A stretch of 64,000 nucleotides of DNA, taken from the NCBI RefSeq assembly GCF_017592335.1, contig NZ_JACNMP010000002.1, forward strand, positions 1 through 64,000, given 5' to 3'. Within the stretch, counting starts at the first letter, position 1. Each line of letters begins with the position of its first letter. The position numbers were made by a program, and so were the translations under genes. The notes beneath the pieces were generated by a model that saw only the letters and a program-made list of their open reading frames with translations, was not told where the DNA came from and did no database searches. Positions 24,305 to 33,994 of the stretch are shown piece after piece. This stretch comes from Pseudaestuariivita rosea. Its GTDB lineage: Bacteria; Pseudomonadota; Alphaproteobacteria; Rhodobacterales; Rhodobacteraceae.

Positions 24305-25435
24305 TCAAAGAGCGCCGTCACCAAGGTTCACCCATTGTCCGTCCTTGGCGGTTGAACGAACGCATTTGGTTATGAATGTCATGCCCGCCAGACCATCTTG
24401 CAGCCCTGGGATCAGCCGTGCGGCCGTTTGATCACCCTGCAGGGACTGCGCGATTTCAGTATAAAGTGTGGCAAAGGCTTCCAGATACCCTTCGGGATGA
24501 CCCGCCGGGATACGTGTTGCCAATGCGCCAGTGCCAGCCCCGGCGCGGGTCAGCCAGCGGGTGGGTCTGCCCAGTTCGCTGAACTTCATCCGGTTCGGGT
24601 CTTCCTGCGCCCACTCCAGACCCGCCTTTTCTCCGAAAACTCTGATCCGCAGACCGTTTTCGCAGCCCACAGCGACCTGACTGACCCAGATCATACCACG
24701 GGCGCCGCTATCGAAGCGCAGCATGATATGAGCGTTGTCATCCAGCTTGCGCCCCGACACAAAGCTTTGCAGATCAGCAGACAGCGCCGAGGGCGCTTCA
24801 CCCGTCACGAAGTTGATCAGGTTTAGCGCGTGGGTGCCGATATCGCCGATCGCACCGCCAGCGCCGGATTTTGCCGGATCGGTGCGCCAGGCGGCCTGTT
24901 TCTGTCCGTCTGTTTCGATCGCCTCGGCCAGCCAATCCTGGGCATATTCGGCCTGGATCACCCTGATCTGGCCCAGATCACCCCGCGCAATCATTTCACG
25001 TGCTTCGCGGATCAGGGGATAGCCTGTGTAGTTATGCGTCAGAAAGAACGGTGTGCCGGTGGATCGAACGACCTTGGCCAACTCAATGGCCTGATCTTCG
25101 GTCGCGGTCAGGGGCTTGTCGCAGATCACGGGGATACCGGCCTTTAAAAACGCGATCGCAGCAGGGGCGTGCAGGTGGTTGGGCGTGACAATCGACACGG
25201 CATCGATCCGGTCATCCCGCGTAGCCTCTTGCGCGGCCATCTGTTCAAAGCTGTCATAGCTGCGGTCGGGTGCTACGCCCAGTTGTTTGGCCGAGGCATG
25301 GGCGCGGGCAGGGTCGGACGAAAACGCACCGGCGATCAGTGTCCAGTGTCCATCCAAACGGGCGGCCATGCGATGCACACCCCCGATAAAGGCACCCTGG
25401 CCACCGCCGACCATACCAAGCTTAAGCGGGGTCAT
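24305..25435 (-). CDS. Gfo/Idh/MocA-family oxidoreductase
   Basis: 376 residues. The Rossmann dinucleotide motif GMVGGGQGAFIGG is at about 7 to 19, VSIVTPNHLHAPAA at about 80 to 93, the family EKP-equivalent ICDKPLT at about 102 to 108, and GGAIGDIGTHALNL at about 185 to 198. These enzymes oxidise or reduce sugars and inositols with NAD(P). It is the last gene of a sugar ABC-transporter operon and overlaps the upstream isomerase by 4 bp (ATGA), so both probably act on the imported sugar. The actual sugar cannot be read from sequence. Confidence 0.9.
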   Translation of the reverse strand: MTPLKLGMVGGGQGAFIGGVHRMAARLDGHWTLIAGAFSSDPARAHASAKQLGVAPDRSYDSFEQMAAQEATRDDRIDAVSIVTPNHLHAPAAIAFLKAGIPVICDKPLTATEDQAIELAKVVRSTGTPFFLTHNYTGYPLIREAREMIARGDLGQIRVIQAEYAQDWLAEAIETDGQKQAAWRTDPAKSGAGGAIGDIGTHALNLINFVTGEAPSALSADLQSFVSGRKLDDNAHIMLRFDSGARGMIWVSQVAVGCENGLRIRVFGEKAGLEWAQEDPNRMKFSELGRPTRWLTRAGAGTGALATRIPAGHPEGYLEAFATLYTEIAQSLQGDQTAARLIPGLQDGLAGMTFITKCVRSTAKDGQWVNLGDGAL

Positions 25436-26493
25436 GACGACAGCCCCAGCATCGCGTGATTGCGCGCCTGATCTGTTGCGGCGCCTGCGAAATCGTCAAA
25501 GGCCTTGCCTGTTACTTCGATGATATGGCGCGAAATAAATGGTGCCCCCTGTGCGGCCCCCTGTTCAGGCGATTTCAGGCTGCATTCCCATTCCAGCACA
25601 GCCCAACTGTCATATCCGTACTGCGCCAGCTTGGAAAAAATCCCTGCGAAATCGACCTGACCATCCCCAAGCGACCGGAAGCGGGCGGCGCGATCGACCC
25701 AACCCGCATAGCCGGAATAAACGCCCTGGCGACCGGTGGGGTTGAATTCAGCATCCTTTACGTGAAAAGCCCGGATGCGGTCGTGATAAAGATCGATAAA
25801 GGCAAGGTAATCAAGCTGTTGCAGCAGAAAGTGCGATGGGTCGTAGTTGATCGCCGCGCGGGGATGACCGCCGACGGCCTGCAAAAACTGTTCCCAGGTC
25901 GCGCCATCGAAAACATCCTCGCCCGGATGAATTTCATAGGCCACGTCAACACCGTGTTCGTCATAAACATCCAAAATCGGCGTCCAACGGCGGGCGAGTT
26001 CGGCAAAGGCATCCTCGATCAGGCCAGCGGGGCGCTGCGGCCATGGATAAAGATAGGGGAAGGCCAGCGACCCGGTGAAGCTGACCGATACATCCAGGCC
26101 CAGGTTCCGTGATGCCTTTGCCGCTTTTTTCATCTGATCCACCGCCCAGGCCTGACGCGCCTTGGGGTTGCCGTGCACAGCCTCGGGCGCAAAGGCATCA
26201 AAGGCCAGGTCATAAGCAGGGTGGACCGCAACCAGCTGCCCCTGAAGGTGGGTCGACAGTTCGGTGATTTCGACGCCAGCCTCGGCGCAAATCCCGGCCA
26301 CCTCATCGCAATAGGTCTGACTGTCGGCCGCTTTGTCCAGATCGAACAGCCGCGCATCGAATGTCGGGATCTGAACGCCCTTATAGCCCAGACCGGCGGC
26401 CCATTTCGTAATGTCGGCCAGCGAATTGAATGGCGCGTGATCATCGGCGAATTGCGCCAGAAACAGGCCAGGGCCCTTGATGGACGACGGCAT
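25432..26493 (-). CDS. Sugar phosphate isomerase/epimerase (xylose isomerase-like TIM barrel)
   Basis: 353 residues from the ATG at 26493, behind GGGAGGTG. TIM-barrel motifs of the AP endonuclease 2 / IolE-IolI group are visible: LGYKGVQIPTFD, VDVAYEIHPGEDVFDG (metal-ligand Glu and His), INYDPSHFLLQQ, IRAFHVKDAEFNP (His-Val-Lys-Asp) and WAVLEWE. These enzymes isomerise or epimerise sugars or dehydrate keto-inositols. It is encoded between the sugar-binding protein and the Gfo/Idh/MocA oxidoreductase, a frequent catabolic pairing. The longer frame to 26610 would run into the preceding gene and is rejected. Confidence 0.88.
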   Translation of the reverse strand: MPSSIKGPGLFLAQFADDHAPFNSLADITKWAAGLGYKGVQIPTFDARLFDLDKAADSQTYCDEVAGICAEAGVEITELSTHLQGQLVAVHPAYDLAFDAFAPEAVHGNPKARQAWAVDQMKKAAKASRNLGLDVSVSFTGSLAFPYLYPWPQRPAGLIEDAFAELARRWTPILDVYDEHGVDVAYEIHPGEDVFDGATWEQFLQAVGGHPRAAINYDPSHFLLQQLDYLAFIDLYHDRIRAFHVKDAEFNPTGRQGVYSGYAGWVDRAARFRSLGDGQVDFAGIFSKLAQYGYDSWAVLEWECSLKSPEQGAAQGAPFISRHIIEVTGKAFDDFAGAATDQARNHAMLGLSS

Positions 26494-26572
26494 CGTCACC
26501 TCCCGTAGATTAAAGGTAGAAAATGTCGGGGCGGCGTAAAGGGTATGCCGCCGCCCCGGACTGAAATAAGGA

Positions 26573-27511
26573 TCAGTAAGGCGAGTCCGGGAAATAGAAC
26601 GCCGCCGCATTTTCAGAGGTGATCAGCGGCGAGGCCAGGTTGAACGTGCCCTCAACCGGACCGTTTGACATGAACCGCGCAACCGTCAGATCAATCGCCG
26701 TGGCAATCATGGAAGGCGGATAAAGCACAGTCGCCGGGATAGATGCATCGCCATCGGCAACGCCCTTGATCACGGCCGAGGCCCCGCCGCCGCCGACCAG
26801 GAACATCTCGTCCTCGCGGCCAGCTTCCCGGATGGCTTCCAGAGCGCCAAGCGCCATGTCATCATCAGCCGCCCAGACGGCGTCGATCTCAGGGAAGCGC
26901 GTCAGGTAATCCTGCATGACCTCAAACGCCTTGTCGCGTGACCAGTTGGCGTGTTCGGCAGCCATCAGTTCGATCCCTGATCCTTCGATAGCGGCTTCAA
27001 AGCCCTGCATGCGCTGATCGTCGATAACTGTGGGGATACCGCGCATCGCCACGACCTTGCCGCTGCCGCCAAGGCGATCAACCATATATTCGCCCGCTGA
27101 TCGGCCGAAGCCCACGTTATCGCCAGCCACGTAGATGTTCTGGATCGACGGATCGGCCAGACCACGGTCAACCACAGTGATAAAGGCGCCGCTGGCGGCG
27201 ACCTGGGCCACCGGATCGGTCAGCGGGTCGGATTCGAAGGGCAGGATGACCAGCGCATCGATGTTCTGAACCGCAACCATGTCTTCCAGCGCATTGGCCT
27301 GTTCTGTGGCAGATCCGGCGGCGGAAATGACGATATCAAGCCCTTCGTGCTGCGCCTCAAGCCGGCGCTCGGCCTCGGCCGCATGCCAGTTCAGACCACC
27401 GGCCCAACCATGCGTCGCCGCCGGAATGGATACGCCGATGGTCACATCCTCGGCTGCCGCACCTGTGGCGCTGAACGCCACCACGGCAAGTGTTGAAAGC
27501 AAGTGTTTCAT
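26573..27511 (-). CDS. Sugar ABC transporter periplasmic binding protein
   Basis: 312 residues from the ATG at 27511, behind GGGAGGAG. The signal peptide is MKHLLSTLAVVAFSATGAAA (cleavage near residue 20). The rest follows the type I periplasmic binding fold of RbsB-like proteins: TIGVSIPAATHGWAGGLNWH, AVQNIDALVILPFES, TVVDRGLADP, VAMRGIPTVIDDQRMQGF and DAVWAADDDMALGALEAI. It captures the sugar in the periplasm and delivers it to the permease encoded immediately upstream. The sugar is probably a pentose, hexose or polyol, but not determinable. Confidence 0.9.
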   Translation of the reverse strand: MKHLLSTLAVVAFSATGAAAEDVTIGVSIPAATHGWAGGLNWHAAEAERRLEAQHEGLDIVISAAGSATEQANALEDMVAVQNIDALVILPFESDPLTDPVAQVAASGAFITVVDRGLADPSIQNIYVAGDNVGFGRSAGEYMVDRLGGSGKVVAMRGIPTVIDDQRMQGFEAAIEGSGIELMAAEHANWSRDKAFEVMQDYLTRFPEIDAVWAADDDMALGALEAIREAGREDEMFLVGGGGASAVIKGVADGDASIPATVLYPPSMIATAIDLTVARFMSNGPVEGTFNLASPLITSENAAAFYFPDSPY

Positions 27512-27536
27512 GGGTCTCCTCCCTTTAAGTATCAGT

Positions 27537-28541
27537 CTATGATTTTCGGCCCAGCCCGCGTTGCAGGAACACGGCCGCGATGATGATGACGCCCTGAACA
27601 GCGCCATTCAGATAGTTCGAAATCAGATCGGTCAGATTCAGGATATTGCCGATCAGGGTCAGGATCAGTGCGCCCGCAATGGTGCCGCCGATCCGACCGT
27701 ATCCGCCCTTTAACAGTGTGCCGCCGATGATCACGGCTGCGATCGCCTCAAGTTCCCACAAAACACCGGTGGTCGCCGAGGCCGAGCCAAGACGGGGCAC
27801 ATAAACGATGGTGGCCAGGGCCACACAGGCCCCCTGGATCATAAAGGCGTAAACCTTGATCCGGTTGGTATTGATCGCCGAATACCGTGCCACATCTTCG
27901 TTCGCGCCCACAGACTGGACGTGGCGGCCAAAAGCGGTGTTGTTCAGCACAACCCACCCAATCACGGCGGCCAAGGCGAACAGCAGAACCGGAATTGGCA
28001 GCCCAAGAACATCGCCATAGTAGACCGGGCGATAAAGTGCGCGCACCTCACGATCCAGGCTAAGCGTACCGCCATCGGCCAGGTAAGTCACCAGACTGCG
28101 GTAAATCCCCATGGTGCCCAGGGTCACGATAAAGGCCTCGATCCCGCCGCGGGTGATCAAAATGCCGTTGATCCACCCCGCCGTTGTTCCGATAAAGGCG
28201 CCCGCCAGGACACCGACCATGACGATCAGCCAGATCATATCGGTCATGCCCAGCATCCAGTTCATCAGCATGATCATCACACCGGCCGTGAACGCCGCCA
28301 TGGACCCGACGCTAAGGTCAATGCCGCCGGACGAAATCACAAAGGTCGCGCCGATCGCGATGATCCCGATAAAGGCCGAACGCGTCAGGATATTCAGCAG
28401 ATTGCCCGCCGACAGGAAGTTTTCGTTCAGAAAGCTGCCCAGGATCAGCAAAGCGACAAGGGCCGCGACGGGTCCCAGCATCTTCCAATCGATCCGCGCC
28501 CATTTCGACTGTTCCGCGCCTTGTGCTGTTGTCTCTGACAT
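27537..28541 (-). CDS. Sugar ABC transporter permease (RbsC/XylH-like)
   Basis: 334 residues from the ATG at 28541. About nine to ten hydrophobic helices are seen. Typical RbsC-type motifs are [36 protein letters not shown] and [20 protein letters not shown]. It forms the membrane channel of the importer with the adjacent ATPase and binding protein. The start codon lies 11 bp after the ATPase stop. The longer N-terminus (start 28586) would overlap the ATPase gene and lacks a better ribosome site. Confidence 0.9.
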   Translation of the reverse strand: MSETTAQGAEQSKWARIDWKMLGPVAALVALLILGSFLNENFLSAGNLLNILTRSAFIGIIAIGATFVISSGGIDLSVGSMAAFTAGVMIMLMNWMLGMTDMIWLIVMVGVLAGAFIGTTAGWINGILITRGGIEAFIVTLGTMGIYRSLVTYLADGGTLSLDREVRALYRPVYYGDVLGLPIPVLLFALAAVIGWVVLNNTAFGRHVQSVGANEDVARYSAINTNRIKVYAFMIQGACVALATIVYVPRLGSASATTGVLWELEAIAAVIIGGTLLKGGYGRIGGTIAGALILTLIGNILNLTDLISNYLNGAVQGVIIIAAVFLQRGLGRKS

Positions 28542-28551
28542 ATCCGCTCCG

Positions 28552-30066
28552 TCACGCTGCCTGATCGGACACAAGGCCCGAGGCATAGCGCATGATTGTT
28601 TCTTCGTTGATATCCGGGCCGCTCAGGCATCCCGTGACATGGCCGTCGTGCATGACGACCACGCGATGACTCAGGCCAATGACTTCGGGCAGTTCGGACG
28701 ACAAAACGATCACCCCACGTCCCTGGGCCGCCAGATCGGCGATAAATCCATAGATCTGCGCCTTGGCGCCCACATCGATCCCGCGGGTGGGTTCATCGAT
28801 GATGATGATCTGCGGGTCCGCTTCAAGAACCTTGGCCAGCAGCAGCTTCTGTTGATTGCCCCCGGACAGACTGCCCGCCGTCAACTTGGGCGAGGCCGCG
28901 CGCAGGTCGACCGATTGCGCCGCCGCTTCATAGGCCCGCCTTTCGGCTTTGCGGTCGATAAAGGGCTTCGCGAATTTATCCAGCGCAAACAGCGAAAAGT
29001 TCCAGATCAGATCGTTACCAAGCAACAGCCCCTTGCCCTTACGATCCTTGGTCAGATAGGCGATGCGCGCGGCTTTTGATTGGGCCACGCTATGAAAATG
29101 CTGTGCCGCTTCGCCCAGCTTCACCGTCCCGCTCTGCTTTGGGTGAAGACCGATCAGCGCCTCCATCAAAGCCGTGCGACCAGCACCCTGAAGCCCGGCA
29201 AAGCCCAGCACCTCACCCTTGTGCAGATTGAAACTGGCACGCCTTACACCGGGGGCCACCACACTGTCGACCTCAAGCAAGGCATCCGGCAGCGGCTCTG
29301 GCATATCAGGGTAAAAATCCGACAGTTCCCGCCCGACCATCATCCGGGCCATGTCATCGGGGGTCACCCCTTGGGCATCCACCGTCGTGACCCAGGCCCC
29401 GTCACGCAAAACGGTGATCCGATCTGCAATCTCGGCCACCTCATCCAGCTTGTGGGAAATGAACACGATGCCCACGCCCTCGGCCTTCAACCGCCGCACC
29501 AGCGCGAAAAGAGACGCGGTCTCGGCCTTGGTCAACACCGCGGTGGGTTCATCCAGAAACAGCACGCGGGCCTGTCGTGACATGGCTTTTGCGATTTCGA
29601 CCATCTGTTTGTCTGCAACGGCAAGGCTTGCGACCTGCGCCGTAGCCGGGGCAGAACAATTCAACTGATCCAGCAATGCGCGTGCCTCGGTGCGCATCGC
29701 GGCTTTATCCAGAAACGGCCCACGGCGGCGTTCGCGACCCAGAAAGATGTTTTCCTCAACCGTGCGCAGTTCGGCCAGATTGAATTCCTGATGGATCAGG
29801 ATAATGCCTGCATCCTCGGCATCAGCAACCGACTTGAAAGAGACCTGACTCCCGTCGACCAGGATTTGACCATCTGTCGGCGTGACAAGACCGGACAGAG
29901 CTTTAACCAGCGTTGATTTTCCGGCGCCGTTTTCACCAAGCAGGGCATGAACTTCGCCCGGGCGCACGTCAAAATCCACACCATGCAGCACCTCGACCGG
30001 GCCGTAGGATTTGCGGATCTGCACACCGGCAAGCAGCGCACTTGGCTGGCCGTCTTGTTTGGCCAT
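28552..30066 (-). CDS. Sugar ABC transporter ATP-binding protein, two fused NBDs (RbsA/XylG-like)
   Basis: 504 residues with two nucleotide-binding domains. The first has Walker [13 protein letters not shown] (about 46 to 57) and Walker B VLFLDEPT. The second has the degenerate Walker [15 protein letters not shown], the signature [15 protein letters not shown] and [13 protein letters not shown]. This is the ribose/xylose/monosaccharide class that energises import. It is the first gene of the operon, 128 bp from the divergent LacI-family regulator, with several TGTAAA-type operators between them. Confidence 0.92.
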   Translation of the reverse strand: MAKQDGQPSALLAGVQIRKSYGPVEVLHGVDFDVRPGEVHALLGENGAGKSTLVKALSGLVTPTDGQILVDGSQVSFKSVADAEDAGIILIHQEFNLAELRTVEENIFLGRERRRGPFLDKAAMRTEARALLDQLNCSAPATAQVASLAVADKQMVEIAKAMSRQARVLFLDEPTAVLTKAETASLFALVRRLKAEGVGIVFISHKLDEVAEIADRITVLRDGAWVTTVDAQGVTPDDMARMMVGRELSDFYPDMPEPLPDALLEVDSVVAPGVRRASFNLHKGEVLGFAGLQGAGRTALMEALIGLHPKQSGTVKLGEAAQHFHSVAQSKAARIAYLTKDRKGKGLLLGNDLIWNFSLFALDKFAKPFIDRKAERRAYEAAAQSVDLRAASPKLTAGSLSGGNQQKLLLAKVLEADPQIIIIDEPTRGIDVGAKAQIYGFIADLAAQGRGVIVLSSELPEVIGLSHRVVVMHDGHVTGCLSGPDINEETIMRYASGLVSDQAA

Positions 30067-30087
30067 TTTCTCCTCCCATGAAAGGTA

Positions 30088-30140
30088 TGTAAACCTTTAC
30101 ATATTTATGTAATCCTTTACATTGTGCGCTGTAAAGGATT
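30088..30140. promoter_or_regulatory. Cluster of LacI-type operators between divergent sugar genes
   Basis: Three related sites: TGTAAACCTTTACA (30088 to 30101), TGTAATCCTTTACA (30108 to 30121) and a half-site TGTAAAGGATT (30130 to 30140). The first is an almost perfect 14-bp palindrome of the kind bound by LacI-family regulators. The neighbouring regulator at 30195 is the obvious ligand. Confidence 0.7.
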
Positions 30141-30194
30141 TTCTTGCTGGTAAACGACCAAGCGTTTAAAGCCAGTCAGATCAAAAGGTTAACC

Positions 30195-31217
30195 ATGAAT
30201 AAACGCGCCACAATCGAGGACGTCGCCCGCATCGCGGGCGTATCGACAGCAACCGTCAGCCGTACGATCCACACGCCCGATATTGTGTCCGATTCGACCC
30301 GGCAGGCCGTCTTTGGCGCGATTGATCAGACCGGATTCACCTTAAACCAGGCCGCCCGCAATCTGCGCCAACGCCGTGCCAATGCGGTCATTGTTCTGGT
30401 GCCTGATATTGGGAACACCTTCTTTTCCGAAATCCTGGCCGGGATCGAACGCGTTGCATCGGCAGCCAATCAGACAATCCTGATTGGTGATGCCGGGCAA
30501 GACCCTAGACGAGCTGAAAAATTCCTGAATGCCCTGATCAACGGCCAAGCGGATGGGGCGCTGTTGCTGAACGGCCATCTGCCACCCTCCTTAGTCGAGC
30601 GGTTTGGACCGTCGGGCGCAACCCTGCCGCCGATCGTGTCCGTGTCCGAAGGTCTGGAACAGCAGGTCGTGCCCCACGTCGGCATCGATAACGCGGCCGC
30701 GGCCTGCATGGCGGTGCAATACCTGATTGATCATGGTCACCGCCGCATTGCTCATCTTAGAGGCCCCGCCGACAACATCCTGACCCGACAGCGACACCAG
30801 GGCTTTCTGGACGGTATGAAAGATGCCGGGCTGACCGTTGCGCCCGATCATATTTTCGACGGGGACTTCACAATTGAAAGCGGCATTGCTGCGGCCCGCT
30901 CGTTGGTCAACCAAACCAATTCGCCGACAGTGATATTCTGTTCAAACGATGAAATGGCCATTGGTCTTATGTCCGAATGCGCCGTTCTGGGGTTGCGTGT
31001 CCCCCAGGATGTGTCAGTGATCGGATTTGACGACATCGCCTTTTCCAAAGTCGCCAGCCCCCGCCTGACGACCATTCGGCAGCCGCGGCTGGATATCGGC
31101 GAAGCCGCGATGAAACTGCTCTTGGGCCTGATCGCCGCGGATGCGGTGCCGGACGCGGCCATGGAAACGCATGATGTGCAACTGATCGAACGTGACAGTG
31201 TGCGGTTCTTGCGATAA
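30195..31217 (+). CDS. LacI-family transcriptional regulator
   Basis: 340 residues from the ATG at 30195. The N-terminal helix-turn-helix is ATIEDVARIAGVSTATVSRT (residues 5 to 24), with the hinge segment GFTLNQAARNLRQRR. The ligand-binding part resembles a periplasmic sugar-binding protein (VIVLVPDIGNTFFSEILAGI, VIFCSNDEMAIGLM, VSVIGFDDIAFSKVASPRLT). It is divergent from the sugar ABC operon and presumably represses it until its sugar binds. The frame extends upstream to 30144, but the N-terminus of the family and an AAGG site favour 30195. Confidence 0.92.
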   Translation: MNKRATIEDVARIAGVSTATVSRTIHTPDIVSDSTRQAVFGAIDQTGFTLNQAARNLRQRRANAVIVLVPDIGNTFFSEILAGIERVASAANQTILIGDAGQDPRRAEKFLNALINGQADGALLLNGHLPPSLVERFGPSGATLPPIVSVSEGLEQQVVPHVGIDNAAAACMAVQYLIDHGHRRIAHLRGPADNILTRQRHQGFLDGMKDAGLTVAPDHIFDGDFTIESGIAAARSLVNQTNSPTVIFCSNDEMAIGLMSECAVLGLRVPQDVSVIGFDDIAFSKVASPRLTTIRQPRLDIGEAAMKLLLGLIAADAVPDAAMETHDVQLIERDSVRFLR

Positions 31218-31289
31218 CGCGCCAGACCAGACTGTTATACCTCTGACACAAAGCTATGCTGAATGGCAAAGAGTGGGGGTAGGGAATAA

Positions 31290-32306
31290 ATGAGCATATC
31301 TGTCAAAGGGTTGACGAAGATTTTCGGGCATCATCGCGCCGTTGATGATGTGTCGTTCGATATCCCGAAGGGCAAGTTATTCTGCGTCGTCGGGCCGTCG
31401 GGCTGCGGTAAAAGCACCCTGCTGCGTCTGATCGCGGGGCTTGAGACGCCGCAGCACGGATCTATCGAATTGGATGGCCAACGGGTTGTGGGCGATGATG
31501 TTTTCATCCCGCCGGAAGACCGCCGTGTTGGTGTTGTGTTTCAGTCCTACGCGCTGTGGCCGCATCTGACGGTCGCGGAAAATGTGGCCTTTCCCTATCA
31601 GTCCCAGGGGTTCGCGAAGGCCGAGGCGCGTGCCAAGGCAGCCGAGCATCTGCAGACCGTCGCACTGACACAATACGCTGGCCGCCGCCCCGAGGCCCTT
31701 TCGGGCGGCCAACGCCAGCGGGTCGCTTTGGCCCGGTGTCTGGCGGGCAAGGCCCAGACGATCCTGATGGATGAACCCTTGGCCAACCTTGATCCGCATC
31801 TGCGTGAAACGATGGAGACCGAGCTGCGCGCCTTCCATGATCGGTCCGGTGTCACCACATTATTCATCACCCACGACCAGCGCGAGGCGATGGCGCTAGC
31901 CGATATCATGGCTGTCATGGATCAGGGTCATATTCTGCAGATCGGCCCGCCACAGCAGATCTATGCCGAACCCGCGAACGAAACAGTCGCGCGGTTCATC
32001 GGGCGGGGGACGCTGATAAAATCCACCGTTCAAGACGGACGTGCTAGGGTTGCCGATCAGGACATCGCGGTGACAGGCGTTTCCGACGGGCCCTGTATCC
32101 TGTTTGTCCGACCCGAAAACATTCAAACCGGTCCCGATGGCTGGCCCACCCAGGTGACATCCGTTCATTATCGCGGCAGCCATTGGGAGGTCACAGTCAA
32201 CAGCGCTGGTCTCGATGCCGATATTCAATTGAACGTTCAACAACCGGTTCAGGTCGGTGAACAATTGCGTCTGATCTTTGAAAAGGCTTGGGTTTTGCCG
32301 GGCTAA
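31290..32306 (+). CDS. ABC transporter ATPase (FbpC/PotA-like)
   Basis: 338 residues. Walker A VGPSGCGKSTLLRL (about 35 to 48), Q-loop FQSYALWPHLTV, signature LSGGQRQRVALARCL, Walker B ILMDEPLANLD and switch His in FITHDQREAM. The last 80 residues form the TOBE-type regulatory part of iron/polyamine/maltose ATPases. It lies downstream of the LacI gene in the same direction and converges with the permease gene, overlapping it by 4 bp. It is most likely the energy subunit for that permease and the binding protein, despite being on the other strand. Confidence 0.88.
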   Translation: MSISVKGLTKIFGHHRAVDDVSFDIPKGKLFCVVGPSGCGKSTLLRLIAGLETPQHGSIELDGQRVVGDDVFIPPEDRRVGVVFQSYALWPHLTVAENVAFPYQSQGFAKAEARAKAAEHLQTVALTQYAGRRPEALSGGQRQRVALARCLAGKAQTILMDEPLANLDPHLRETMETELRAFHDRSGVTTLFITHDQREAMALADIMAVMDQGHILQIGPPQQIYAEPANETVARFIGRGTLIKSTVQDGRARVADQDIAVTGVSDGPCILFVRPENIQTGPDGWPTQVTSVHYRGSHWEVTVNSAGLDADIQLNVQQPVQVGEQLRLIFEKAWVLPG

Positions 32307-33994
32307 ATCCGCCAAGGCACAACACCCGGCGGCGCACGGCGGCCCAGCCAGTCCAGCAGTAACATAAGCATCACAGTCGCAATCACCGTGACCGCCGCCA
32401 TGGCCGAGGCCAGAGTGGTATATCCGCCGTCTTCATAGTTGAAAATCGTGGTGCCGATCGTCTCGGTCCCGCTGGACCACAGTAGTGCGGACACCGTCAC
32501 CTCGTTATAGGCCGTCAGAAACACCAGAATACCGCCCGAGGCCGCGGCAGGGGCGATCAGGGGCAGGGTGATCCGGCGCAACCTGCGACCAAAGCTGGCA
32601 CCCGCCACGCGCGCGGCCTCATCCAACGCCGGGTCAAGTTGCAGATAGGCCGAACTGACCGGTTTCAGCGCGATGGAAAAGAAGGCGCAAAGATAGGCCA
32701 ACAGAATGATCGTCAGCGTGTTGTAGATTGAGATATTCAATAGTGGGATTGGTCTGATGAAGGCCAGGATAAAAGCCACCGATATGACAAGACCGGGGAT
32801 GGCATAGGTCATCTCGGCCAGTGTGGTCAGCCCCGTCCCGACCCGCCGCATCGAACGCTGCGGTACGGTCATGAAACGCGCCACCAGCGTTGCCAGAACC
32901 GCGATGATAGCCGCCGCGGACCCTGCAACGATGGTCGAATTCAGAAAGGCCCGCGCGGTCACAGCCTGGCGGAAAAGGATTTCGTAGAAGTTGCTGAGCG
33001 TGATGGTCTCAGCCGTCAGCGGCACGCCATAGGTCGGCACAAGGGCCGTTGCAAAAAGCGCGGTGATGGGCAAAACCAGTACCGCCACCAGAACCATGAT
33101 CAGACCACCTTCAACCAATGGCCGGGCGCGGCCAAGGCGAATATCAAGCGATGGCTGCGGCGGACCGATCAGCGCGTTGCGCTGGCGCGATGACAGCCAC
33201 ATCTGCAGTAAAACGGCCAGAACCGCGATCACGGCGACAAGGCTGGCAATCACGGCCATATCGGTCAGAACCGAAGGCCCGAAACTGGCCAGCCGCTGCC
33301 AGATCAGGACGGGCAGGGTGGTATAGCGCGCCGGTATCCCCAAAAGCGCAGGGATGCCAAAATTTCCCAGTGCCGAGACGAAAGCCAGCGCAAATGCCGC
33401 GATCAGTGATGGCAGCAAAAGCGGCAGGATGATCCGCACCATCAGCCGCCAGGGCCGTGCACCTGCGACCCGCGCAGCATCTGCCATCTCACGTGGCAGG
33501 CTGCGCAATGCGGCCAGAACCACCAGAAAGACCAGCGGCGCGTGTTGCAGGCCCAACAGCAGGATGACCCCCTGACGCGAATAAAGCGGATGGGTCGACC
33601 CGATCTCGGGTGCCAGCCCCACCGACTGCAACAACGCCGACGATGGCCCCAGCGCCTGTATCCACGCAATTGCGGTCACATGGGGCGGGATCATCATCGG
33701 GATCAGCAGCAGAAAGGTGAACAGCCCCTTGGCCCGAACATCCGTCAACCCCAGGATCAGCGCAGCCAGAGTGCCCGCCACCAAAGCCAGCAGCGATGAC
33801 AGTGCCGCGCTTTCCAGTGAATTCCATAGCGCCAGCAGCACGGACCGGCTTTGCAGCGCCTCGCCAATGGGTGCCAGCCCATCGCCAAGTGCCACCCGAC
33901 CCAACAGGCCCATTGGCAGCACGAACAGAAAAAGTGCAAAAAGGATCAGAGCGGCCAGCATCAGATACTCGCCGCCCAGAAAACGGCGCAGCAT
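32303..33994 (-). CDS. Iron(III)-type ABC transporter permease (FbpB-like, fused double)
   Basis: 563 residues with about twelve hydrophobic helices and two copies of the permease EAA-like loop, DAARVAGARPWRLMVRIILP and DEAARVAGASFGRRLRRITL. This fused-dimer architecture is that of FbpB/ThiP-type permeases in the ferric-iron group. It follows the binding-protein gene with a 1-bp overlap (TGATG at 33992 to 33996). The solute may be iron; related systems carry thiamine or 2-aminoethylphosphonate, so the substrate is unproven. Confidence 0.88.
   Translation of the reverse strand: MLRRFLGGEYLMLAALILFALFLFVLPMGLLGRVALGDGLAPIGEALQSRSVLLALWNSLESAALSSLLALVAGTLAALILGLTDVRAKGLFTFLLLIPMMIPPHVTAIAWIQALGPSSALLQSVGLAPEIGSTHPLYSRQGVILLLGLQHAPLVFLVVLAALRSLPREMADAARVAGARPWRLMVRIILPLLLPSLIAAFALAFVSALGNFGIPALLGIPARYTTLPVLIWQRLASFGPSVLTDMAVIASLVAVIAVLAVLLQMWLSSRQRNALIGPPQPSLDIRLGRARPLVEGGLIMVLVAVLVLPITALFATALVPTYGVPLTAETITLSNFYEILFRQAVTARAFLNSTIVAGSAAAIIAVLATLVARFMTVPQRSMRRVGTGLTTLAEMTYAIPGLVISVAFILAFIRPIPLLNISIYNTLTIILLAYLCAFFSIALKPVSSAYLQLDPALDEAARVAGASFGRRLRRITLPLIAPAAASGGILVFLTAYNEVTVSALLWSSGTETIGTTIFNYEDGGYTTLASAMAAVTVIATVMLMLLLDWLGRRAPPGVVPWRI

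Noticed and set aside
24228-24431. 67-codon frame after the tRNA
   Set aside because: Overlaps the 3' end of the oxidoreductase antisense, no ribosome site, no recognisable content.
27921-28538. 205-codon His- and Asp-rich frame opposite the sugar permease
   Set aside because: Antisense shadow of a GC-rich membrane-protein gene; composition is not that of a real protein.
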